In this document: positions 1-6,213 of the stretch, piece by piece
Position numbering within the stretch: the stretch's first letter is position 1
Layout: each line of letters starts with the position of its first letter
NCBI GenBank assembly: GCA_024689525.1
Contig: JAILDI010000030.1
Coordinates: forward strand, 1-9,079
Source of the DNA: Bacteroidales bacterium
GTDB lineage: Bacteria; Bacteroidota; Bacteroidia; Bacteroidales; UBA932
Length of the DNA stretch: 9,079 nucleotides
Direction of reading: 5' to 3'
Made by a program: the position numbers and the translations under genes
Notes under the pieces: generated by a model
Databases searched by the model: none
The model's input: the letters and a program-made list of their open reading frames with translations, nothing else
Told to the model about the DNA's origin: nothing

Positions 1-1203
1 GTCGGCAATGCTTATCAGCTCGCGATGATGCTCCACAAGTAGCACCGTGTTCCCCGCATCGCGCAGCCGCAGCACCGAGCGCTTCATCAGCTCGATGTCG
101 CGGTTGTGCAGGCCCACGCTGGGTTCGTCCAGGATGTACAGCACATCGGAAAGCGACGAGTTGATGTACTTCGCAATCTTGCATCGCTGCGCTTCGCCGC
201 CACTAAGCGTCCCAACTCCCCTGTCCAAACTCAGATATCCAAGGCCGATTTCCTCCAGCGCCGCCAGACGCGCGCCGATGGCCGCCTTCAGGTCGGCCGC
301 GAGGGGATCGGCCAGCCCATCGACCCAAACCCTAAGCCGCGATATCGACATCGCGCACACATCGGCAATGGATCGACCCTCGATGAGACAGCTCCGGGCC
401 TTCTCGTTCAGGCGCGTTCCGCCGCAGTCCGGGCACACGCCCATCCGGAGCATCGGGTTCAGGACGGCGCTGTGCAGCAGGCCCTCCTCCGAATTGATGA
501 TGCTGCGGTACATTCGCGGAATAAGCCCCTCGTACTTCGCTGTTTTGGGCCAGTTGGACGGCGGGTTTTTCAGGCGGATCTGCGGGCTGTTCAGGAACAG
601 GTCCAGCTCCTCCGGCGAGTAGTCGCGGATCTTCTTGTCCAGGTCGAAAAGCCCGCTATGCGCATAGCGGATCCATCGCCAGCCACCCTTGCCAAACGCG
701 ATGTAATGTATTGTATCTTCGTCGTTTAGGCTCTTGTCGAAATCCACCAGCTTATGGATGTCCAGCTCGCGGATCTCGCCCAGGCCCGAACAGCGCGGGC
801 AGCTTCCGGCAGGGTGATTGAAGCTGAACGTGTCCGAGTACCCCACGAACGGCTTGCCCACGCGCGAGAACAGCAGCCTCATCAGCGCGTAGATGTCCGT
901 GTACGTGCCCACCGTGGAGCGGGAATTCTGCGCCGGCTTTTTCTGGTCGATGACAATCGCTATCGGCAACCCCTCGATACTGTCCACGTGCGGCCTTCCG
1001 TACTTAGGCAGATACTGCTGCACGAACGTAGGAAACGTGTCGTTGAGCTCCCTGCGGCTCTTTGCCGCGATAGTGTCCAGCACCAGCGAACTCTTCCCCG
1101 AGCCCGAAACCCCCGTGAAAACCGTAACCTTATACTTGGGGATGTCCAGCGACACCCCCTTAAGGTTATTCTCTCGCGCCCCGCGTATCCTTATGAAATC
1201 CAT
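1..1203 (-). CDS. UvrA-like ABC ATPase (excinuclease subunit A paralogue without UvrB-binding domain), C-terminal half beyond the window
   Basis: The reading frame is open for 401 codons from ATG 1203 to the left edge and no stop falls in the window. It holds the first ABC half of a UvrA-family ATPase. Visible motifs are Walker A GVSGSGKSS (residues 31-39), the UvrA block VDSIEGLPIAIVIDQKK followed by SRSTVGTYTDIY, two zinc-type pairs CPRC (135-138) and CPDC (257-260), ABC signature LSGGEAQR (333-340), Walker B YILDEP (356-361) and an H-loop at E391-H392-H393. In canonical UvrA about 220 residues separate Walker A from the first CxxC pair. Here there are about 96, so the UvrB-binding domain does not fit. 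That is the pattern of the short UvrA paralogues (UvrA2/class III, related to DrrC-type drug-tolerance proteins), which usually carry a second ABC half; it would lie off the window. The ATG directly follows the TAG of the upstream fusion gene, implying co-transcription and translational coupling. A role in DNA-damage or DNA-binding-drug tolerance is inferred from the family. The family call is firm; the function is not. Confidence 0.9.
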   Translation of the reverse strand, partial: MDFIRIRGARENNLKGVSLDIPKYKVTVFTGVSGSGKSSLVLDTIAAKSRRELNDTFPTFVQQYLPKYGRPHVDSIEGLPIAIVIDQKKPAQNSRSTVGTYTDIYALMRLLFSRVGKPFVGYSDTFSFNHPAGSCPRCSGLGEIRELDIHKLVDFDKSLNDEDTIHYIAFGKGGWRWIRYAHSGLFDLDKKIRDYSPEELDLFLNSPQIRLKNPPSNWPKTAKYEGLIPRMYRSIINSEEGLLHSAVLNPMLRMGVCPDCGGTRLNEKARSCLIEGRSIADVCAMSISRLRVWVDGLADPLAADLKAAIGARLAALEEIGLGYLSLDRGVGTLSGGEAQRCKIAKYINSSLSDVLYILDEPSVGLHNRDIELMKRSVLRLRDAGNTVLLVEHHRELISIAD

Positions 1204-4200
1204 CTATTTGAACGCGCTTTCGTCCAGGCCGCTGCCGCCAGGAGCCAACTCGTGGAAGAACGAAGGCACCGGCCGGCCCATGAGTGCGTCAACGTACAGT
1301 TTGCCGATGTACTGCGAGAGCATAAAGCCGTGGCCGCGCATACCGCAGAACAGGCCCAGCGACGGGTCCACGATGTAGCGTGGCTCCGTGTAGTAGCCCG
1401 CCCAGGAGGCCTGGAACGACGTGCCGCGCAGGCGCGGAATCCACTCGCAGAACACCTCTGCGGCAATCTCCAGGAACGCCTGCGTGTTCACCTTCAGGTC
1501 CTTGCCCGCCTCGGCCGCATCGCCCGCGGGAGATGCGCAGCCGATTATCTGCCCCGTGGAAGCGAGCTGCTGCCCGTACACCGCGGAGAAGCCCTTATAG
1601 TGGCGGCGGTCGATGAGCATATCCAGCGAATCGCCTCCTGGCCCCAGCAGCGGCAGCCTCTTGGTGATAAAGGCCTGATGCCTCACGGGATACAGCCCCG
1701 TCTCAATGCCAAGCATCGACGCAAACTTCTCCGCGCCCGCGCCCATCGCATTCACGAAAATGCGGGTCTTATAGCGGCGGTACCGTCCTCCCGGCAGCTT
1801 CACCGTAGCGTAATAAACGCCGTCCTGCAGCGCCACATCCACCAGCTCCGTATCCTCCAGCACCTCTCCGCCAAGGCCGATGCCGATGCGCCGTACCGTG
1901 TCGATAGTCTTACCCGGCGACGCCTGCCAGCACTCGTTGGAAATGAGCGCGTGGGAGTAAAGGTCCAGCGAAGGATTCAGGTAGGGCGATATGTACTTGG
2001 GGAAGTCCTTCTTGTCGATCATGAAGGCGTCCGACCACGCCCTGGAAGCGTCCAGGCTCCGATATGTAGCCTCGTCGTGAACAAAATTCACATAGCGAGT
2101 CATCTTCAGGTCGATGTCGCGCTTCGCCTGCAGCTCGCGGAAAATCTCCAGATTGCCGCGGGCGATTTCCGCCAGCGCGGGCACCGAGAACGCAGGCCGG
2201 CCGCCGGCGATGCACCGCCACGAACTGCCGTGGTCGTTGTTCACCAGCACGGGCTTAAGCCCCTCCTCCGCCAGATAGCGGAAAGTGGCGGAGCCCGCCA
2301 TGCCGCCTCCGGCGACAAGGGCGCCCACCGAAATGACTTGCGATTCTGTATACTCGGCGGCTGTTATCAGCTCCTGCGGTGCAGGTGTAGCCAGCCCGCC
2401 GATCTCCACGAGATTCGCCATAGGGCCGCGGGGCGTGAAGTCGCCCGTCACCTCGATGCCGTTGGCGCGGAGAATCTGCTTCGCGCGCGGCAGGCAGCGG
2501 GAGCCGCGGCACGGGCCCATACCCAGCCGCGAGATGTGCTTCAGCTCCTGCGCGGTGATGCTCTTGCGGCCCTGGAGCAGCTTCAGGAGGCTCTCCAGCG
2601 ACACATCCTCGCAGTGGCACACGAACGTATCGGCCCCGTCAGACGTGCAGGGCGTAAGCACCAGCTCGTCAGGATACTTGTCCACGGGAATAAACCCGCG
2701 CGCATCCGTGAGCCCGGCCGCCCCAATCCACGACACAGCCTTCACAACGGCCACATTCGTCTTGTTCGGCTTGCGGATAATCCGCTCGATCTCGCCCTTG
2801 CCCAGCTTGGCGCCGTTGTCATCGACCAGGAATACCTCCTTGGCCGACGGCTCGTCGAACTCGTACGGGAAATACATCAGCCCGCGACCCGGATTGTAGC
2901 CGAAAATGGCCAGTCCAGGGCACTGCGACACACATTCCATACAGCCGATGCACTTGTCATAGTCGATCCGCGGCGTCACCGAGGTCGATGTCTTCTTGAT
3001 CGCCTCCTGCTTACACGCAAACGAGCAGGGATTGCAGGCGAATCCGTACAGGCAGTCCGCAATCACGAACGGCTTCGTGCGCGACGGCTCCGGCATACGC
3101 GGCGCATCCTGCACGCGCACCGGGCGCTGCTGGGAGTCGATGTATTCCTTGCTTATCGCCAAATACTGGTTATAGTCCGTCCGCAGTCCTAGTGCCTGCA
3201 TAATCTCCAGCGCGCACTGGCGGCCGCGAAGCACGGCCGATGTGCCCTCGCCGATGCGCACCGCATCGCCGACGCCGTGGCACGCCAGCCCGAACACGCG
3301 CTCGCCCTTCTTCAGGAGCTGGCTGTCCGGCAGCAGGCCCGTGCAGATGTTGATGCAGTCGATGCCATCGACCCGTACCTCAGTTCCAGGAATGGGCTTG
3401 AAGTTCTCGCAGCGTGCGATAATCGCCCCCACGACCCCGCTGCGGTCGGCATTGGGGATGGCCTCAACGAGCGTATATCCCGTCAAAATCGGAATCCCCA
3501 GCCTGCGCACGCGGTTGGCCTGCACCGGGAAGCCGCCCTCGTGGGGCATCGCCTCGATGATGGCCTTCACGCTGGCGCCTGCCTGCATTGCCTGATACGA
3601 AGTGAGATAGCCGATATTGCCGGCACCCACCGTAAGGATATTCTTCCCCAGGAGCGTGAACTCCGTGTTCATCATGCGCTGCACCACGGCGGCAGTATAC
3701 ACGCCCGGCAGGTCGTCGTTCTTGAACGGCGGCATAAAGGGCAGAGCGCCCGCGGCCACCACCAGCACATCGGCATCGACATAGAAAATCTCCTGCGTCT
3801 TGATGTTCTTCACGGCCAGCCGTCGGCCCTCCAGGATATCCCACACCACGCAATTGAGCATAATGCCCTCCTGATCCACCCCGGCAAGGGTCGATGCTAT
3901 GTCGAACCCGCGCATCCCGCCCAGCTTCTTCTCCTTCTCGAAGAAGAAGAACTGATGCGTCTGCATCCGGAACTGCCCGCCCACGGAGCTATTTGCGTCG
4001 ATGACGATGTTATCCACCCCCGCCTTCCGCAGCTCCTCACGCACGGCCAGCCCCGCCGGGCCCGCACCCACTATCGCGACTGTGGTGCGATAAACACGTG
4101 TTGTTGGACAAAAGTTTTCGTTCGCGGAGTCAGACAAAACTTTTTCGACATTTTTCTGAGAAAAAGTTTTAGTCTGCGGAGCCAGAAAACTTTTGTCTTC

Positions 4201-4500
4201 CGGCGGCAACGTCGCTTCGTCAATGCGCTTAACGCTTTGAACGCCATCCACCTTCGTGATACAAATGCGCCTCACGTGGCCGTCCACCAGCATTTCGCAG
4301 GCGCCGCACTTGCCGATGCCGCACTCCATCGAGCGCGGACGGTCTTTCAAACTGTGGTGATGCACGCGAAGGCCCGCCTGGTGCAGCGCAGCGGCAATAC
4401 TCTGCCCCTTCTGCCCCGCCACTCGCGTGCCTTCATAATCGAAATACCACAAATCCTCCTCCGGAACCTCCAGAATCGGATGAGTCGATATCTTATACAT
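1204..4500 (-). CDS. Fused FAD/iron-sulfur amino-acid dehydrogenase, probable L-proline dehydrogenase (all subunits in one 1098-aa chain)
   Basis: Five modules are visible in order. (1) HcnA-like [2Fe-2S] domain, about residues 15-95, ligands C60, C65, C68, C80. (2) HcnB-like FAD/NAD oxidoreductase, about 138-445, with FAD Rossmann motif VAIVGAGPAG (141-150), second dinucleotide motif VGAGNIG (291-297) and the family stretch GGQF...QTHQFF (174-185). (3) Double [4Fe-4S] domain, ligands C483, C489, C492, C496 and C517, C520, C523, C527. (4) BFD-like [2Fe-2S] domain, C628, C630, C664, C669. (5) DAO-family dehydrogenase, about 725-1075, with Rossmann glycines at 731-736 and a C-terminal GMRGHGFMLSQYIGKL block. 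Modules 1, 2 and 5 correspond to HcnABC, opine/hydroxyproline dehydrogenase and archaeal dye-linked L-proline dehydrogenase subunits. The gene follows P5C dehydrogenase with a one-base TAATG overlap, so oxidation of L-proline (or hydroxyproline) to the pyrroline is the likely reaction. No signal peptide or membrane helix is visible; it is probably cytoplasmic, feeding electrons to an unknown acceptor. The linker between modules 1 and 2 is encoded by an AT-rich repeat (4107-4197). Architecture is certain; substrate is inferred. HCN synthase or sarcosine-oxidase-like activity is less likely in this context. Confidence 0.9.
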   Translation of the reverse strand: MYKISTHPILEVPEEDLWYFDYEGTRVAGQKGQSIAAALHQAGLRVHHHSLKDRPRSMECGIGKCGACEMLVDGHVRRICITKVDGVQSVKRIDEATLPPEDKSFLAPQTKTFSQKNVEKVLSDSANENFCPTTRVYRTTVAIVGAGPAGLAVREELRKAGVDNIVIDANSSVGGQFRMQTHQFFFFEKEKKLGGMRGFDIASTLAGVDQEGIMLNCVVWDILEGRRLAVKNIKTQEIFYVDADVLVVAAGALPFMPPFKNDDLPGVYTAAVVQRMMNTEFTLLGKNILTVGAGNIGYLTSYQAMQAGASVKAIIEAMPHEGGFPVQANRVRRLGIPILTGYTLVEAIPNADRSGVVGAIIARCENFKPIPGTEVRVDGIDCINICTGLLPDSQLLKKGERVFGLACHGVGDAVRIGEGTSAVLRGRQCALEIMQALGLRTDYNQYLAISKEYIDSQQRPVRVQDAPRMPEPSRTKPFVIADCLYGFACNPCSFACKQEAIKKTSTSVTPRIDYDKCIGCMECVSQCPGLAIFGYNPGRGLMYFPYEFDEPSAKEVFLVDDNGAKLGKGEIERIIRKPNKTNVAVVKAVSWIGAAGLTDARGFIPVDKYPDELVLTPCTSDGADTFVCHCEDVSLESLLKLLQGRKSITAQELKHISRLGMGPCRGSRCLPRAKQILRANGIEVTGDFTPRGPMANLVEIGGLATPAPQELITAAEYTESQVISVGALVAGGGMAGSATFRYLAEEGLKPVLVNNDHGSSWRCIAGGRPAFSVPALAEIARGNLEIFRELQAKRDIDLKMTRYVNFVHDEATYRSLDASRAWSDAFMIDKKDFPKYISPYLNPSLDLYSHALISNECWQASPGKTIDTVRRIGIGLGGEVLEDTELVDVALQDGVYYATVKLPGGRYRRYKTRIFVNAMGAGAEKFASMLGIETGLYPVRHQAFITKRLPLLGPGGDSLDMLIDRRHYKGFSAVYGQQLASTGQIIGCASPAGDAAEAGKDLKVNTQAFLEIAAEVFCEWIPRLRGTSFQASWAGYYTEPRYIVDPSLGLFCGMRGHGFMLSQYIGKLYVDALMGRPVPSFFHELAPGGSGLDESAFK
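4107..4197. repeat. AT-rich palindromic double repeat inside the fused dehydrogenase ORF
   Basis: The outer ends are a perfect 13-bp inverted repeat, gacaaaagttttc (4107-4119) against gaaaacttttgtc (4185-4197). An inner perfect 11-bp inverted repeat, aaaactttttc (4136-4146) against gaaaaagtttt (4160-4170), closes over a 13-base loop. The same stretch is also two direct copies of a unit: aaaagtttt, 5 bases, gcggag(t/c)cag, then aaaactttt, at 4110-4144 (35 bp) and 4162-4194 (33 bp). It is clearly more AT-rich than the surrounding gene. It encodes about residues 102-131, the linker between the [2Fe-2S] and FAD modules, without breaking the frame. The repeat structure is read directly; its origin as an inserted element is inferred. 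Confidence 0.85.
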
Positions 4501-6125
4501 TATTTCATATAAGTATAACGGTAGTCAGTAGGGCTGATAAGCGTTTCCTTAATTACTCTGGGGATAATCCAGCGGATGAGGTTGAACTCGCCGCCGGCTT
4601 TGTCGTTGGTGCCGGAGGCGCGGGCGCCGCCGAAGGGCTGCATACCCACAACAGCGCCGGTGGGTTTGTCGTTGATGTAGAAGTTGCCGGCCGCATAACG
4701 AAGGTCGTGGGAGATCTTCTCCACGGCAAGGCGGTCCTGGCCGAAAACGGCGCCGGTGAGACCGTACGGCGAAGTCTCGTCGCAGAGCATCACGGCCTCA
4801 TCGACCTTATCGTCGTCATACGGGAACACCGTGAGCACGGGGCCGAAAATCTCCTCCTCCATCGACTTGAAGTGAGGATCCGTGGTTTCAATCACGGTGG
4901 GCTCCACGAAATATCCCACGCTCTTGTCTCTCTTGCCGCCCATGACGATCTTGGCGTCCGGCGACTGCTCGGCATATGAGAGATACCCGTCGATATTATT
5001 CCACGACGCCTCGTCGATAACCGCGTTGATGAAGCAGCTGTGATCCCGCACATCGCCCATCTTCACCTCGCCGGCATATTTCTTCATAATCTCCAGAACT
5101 GCAGGCCACAAACTCTTGGGCACATACATGCGCGATGCCGCCGAGCACTTCTGGCCCTGGAACTCGAACGCGCCGCAGAATGCCGCGGTTGCCACAGCCT
5201 TCACATCTGCCGACGGATGCACGAAGATGAAGTCCTTGCCGCCGGTCTCTCCCACGAGGCGCGGATAGCTCACGTACTTGCCGAGATTCTCGCCCGCCTG
5301 CCTCCAGAGGCTGTTGAACGTGCCCGTGCTGCCGGTGAAATGAATGCCGGAGAACCACTTGCTGGATGTTGCCACCTTGCCGATGAGCGCGCCGCTTCCC
5401 GGGAGGAAATTGATTACGCCGTCCGGAAGACCAGCCTCCTTGTACAGCTTCATCAGATAGTAGTTGCTCAAGGTCGATGTCGTCGACGGCTTCCAAAGCG
5501 CCACGTTGCCCATCAGCACCGGCGTCATGCACAGGTTCGATGCGATGGAAGTGAAATTGAACGGCGTAACCGCCAGCACAAAGCCCTCCAGGGGCCTGTA
5601 TTCAGTGTGGTTGATATTGCCGGCGCCGTCCTTCGGCTGCATATTGTAGATCTTGGATGCGTAGTGCACGTTGTAGCGGAAGAAGTCGATGGTCTCGCAG
5701 GCACTGTCGATTTCCGCCTGGTAGATGTTCTTGCTCTGTCCCAGCATGCAGGCGGCATTCATTATGGGCCGATATTTGGTTGCCAGCAGCTCCGCGCACT
5801 TGAGGACGATGGCCGCGCGCGTTGTCCAGGGAGTCTCGCTCCAGATCTTGTGGGCCTCCATAGCTGCATCGATTGCCATCTGCACCTCCTTCTCGCTCAC
5901 CTTGTGGAAGGTGGCCAGCACGTGTTTATGGTCGTGCGGGCACACCACCTTGCCGGTATTTCCGGTGCGGATTTCCTTGCCGCCGATGATGATTGGAATG
6001 TCCAGGACTGTGTTCCACTGCCGGTCCAGTTCTGCATCCAGGGCGATGCGCTCAGGAGAGCCTTCAAGATATGCTTTGACGGGCTCGTTGGCCGGTACGG
6101 GGAAATTGATGATAGCGTTGTTCAT
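4500..6125 (-). CDS. pruA: Delta-1-pyrroline-5-carboxylate dehydrogenase (L-glutamate gamma-semialdehyde dehydrogenase)
   Basis: This is a 541-aa aldehyde dehydrogenase of the stand-alone P5CDH (ALDH4-like) type. It oxidises L-glutamate gamma-semialdehyde, in equilibrium with P5C, to glutamate with NAD+, the second step of proline breakdown, in the cytoplasm. Visible landmarks are the P5CDH N-terminus with NEPVKAYLEGSPER (13-26), PFNFTSIASN (188-197, catalytic-pocket Asn190), the NAD-site HFTGSTGTF (262-270), the general base Glu293 in VGETGGKDF, the nucleophile Cys327 in FEFQGQKCSAASR, EEEIFGPV (423-430) and PFGG (497-500). All catalytic residues are present and the length is normal, so it should be active. 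ATG 6125 gives the expected N-terminus and lies 88 bp from the divergent gene. Its stop codon (4500-4502) overlaps the start of the fused dehydrogenase by one base, so the two products are probably made in step. No PutA-type proline dehydrogenase domain is attached, which leaves the first step to the fusion protein. Confidence 0.95.
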   Translation of the reverse strand: MNNAIINFPVPANEPVKAYLEGSPERIALDAELDRQWNTVLDIPIIIGGKEIRTGNTGKVVCPHDHKHVLATFHKVSEKEVQMAIDAAMEAHKIWSETPWTTRAAIVLKCAELLATKYRPIMNAACMLGQSKNIYQAEIDSACETIDFFRYNVHYASKIYNMQPKDGAGNINHTEYRPLEGFVLAVTPFNFTSIASNLCMTPVLMGNVALWKPSTTSTLSNYYLMKLYKEAGLPDGVINFLPGSGALIGKVATSSKWFSGIHFTGSTGTFNSLWRQAGENLGKYVSYPRLVGETGGKDFIFVHPSADVKAVATAAFCGAFEFQGQKCSAASRMYVPKSLWPAVLEIMKKYAGEVKMGDVRDHSCFINAVIDEASWNNIDGYLSYAEQSPDAKIVMGGKRDKSVGYFVEPTVIETTDPHFKSMEEEIFGPVLTVFPYDDDKVDEAVMLCDETSPYGLTGAVFGQDRLAVEKISHDLRYAAGNFYINDKPTGAVVGMQPFGGARASGTNDKAGGEFNLIRWIIPRVIKETLISPTDYRYTYMK

Positions 6126-6157
6126 AGTGTTATATTAATTATTTTGGTTTTTATTCC

Positions 6158-6198
6158 GTATCACGCAAATTTACCTTTTTTTATGTAAATTTGCAACC
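6158..6198 (-). promoter_or_regulatory. Putative Bacteroidetes-type promoter for the leftward proline operon
   Basis: On the minus strand TAAATTTG (complement of 6166-6173) matches the Bacteroidetes -7 consensus TAnnTTTG. A TTG-containing box, TTGC (complement of 6193-6196), lies 19 bases further upstream, where a -33 element is expected. Transcription would start around 6158 and give a short A-rich leader before ATG 6125. It overlaps the divergent promoter. This is inferred from consensus only. Confidence 0.5.
6165..6194. promoter_or_regulatory. Perfect inverted repeat spanning both divergent promoters, possible operator
   Basis: gcaaatttac (6165-6174) and gtaaatttgc (6185-6194) are exact reverse complements separated by a T-rich 10-bp spacer. 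Each arm holds the -7 box of one of the two divergent units. The arm centres are 20 bp apart, about two helical turns, which would suit a dimeric regulator. It may equally be nothing more than two facing identical -7 boxes. No regulator gene lies in the window. Confidence 0.5.
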
Positions 6199-6200
6199 TG
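6186..6200 (+). promoter_or_regulatory. Putative -7 element of the rightward lipoprotein/receptor operon
   Basis: TAAATTTG at 6186-6193 fits the Bacteroidetes -7 consensus. No TTTG-like -33 box is seen at the expected distance (about 6160-6166 reads cacgc), so this promoter may be weak or activator-dependent. The predicted leader before ATG 6214 is only about 14 bases, with an A-rich run (gaaaaaag) in place of a Shine-Dalgarno sequence. Confidence 0.4.
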
Positions 6201-6213
6201 AAAAAAGATTGTT

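Noticed and set aside
1..1203. Canonical uvrA of nucleotide excision repair
   Set aside because: The distance from Walker A to the first CxxC pair is over 100 residues too short for the UvrB-binding domain, so this is a paralogue.
754..3192. An 812-codon open frame on the plus strand opposite the UvrA-like and fused dehydrogenase genes
   Set aside because: Its product is Arg/His/Ala-rich with no recognisable domain, and it crosses the boundary of two well-supported genes on the other strand. It is an expected shadow of GC-rich codon usage.
3922..3955. Purine/pyrimidine-rich stretch encoding four Phe then EKEKK
   Set aside because: It aligns with a conserved part of the HcnB-like family (QTHxFF...GxRGxDI), so it is probably a normal insertion-prone loop and not a slippage tract. 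The repeat is imperfect.
4107..4197. CRISPR-like array or rho-independent terminator
   Set aside because: There are only two units, each self-palindromic, inside an intact reading frame whose product continues for almost 1000 residues. The repeat-spacer pattern and T-tract exit are missing.
1204..4500. Hydrogen cyanide synthase (HcnABC) or sarcosine oxidase as the function of the fusion protein
   Set aside because: The domains are related, but the one-base overlap with P5C dehydrogenase and the extra [4Fe-4S] pair fit proline-type oxidation better. No folate-binding sarcosine-oxidase domain is present. Kept only as an alternative.
3277..4512. A 411-codon plus-strand open frame opposite the N-terminal half of the fused dehydrogenase
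   Set aside because: Same composition bias and no motifs; the minus-strand product has clear cofactor motifs throughout.
6175..6182. T7 tract as a phase-variable slippage site in the promoter
   Set aside because: Seven T residues in an AT-rich intergenic region is not unusual, and nothing else supports phase variation.
5040..6188. A 382-codon plus-strand open frame opposite the P5C dehydrogenase gene
   Set aside because: It lies antisense to a gene with all catalytic residues and runs through the divergent promoter region.
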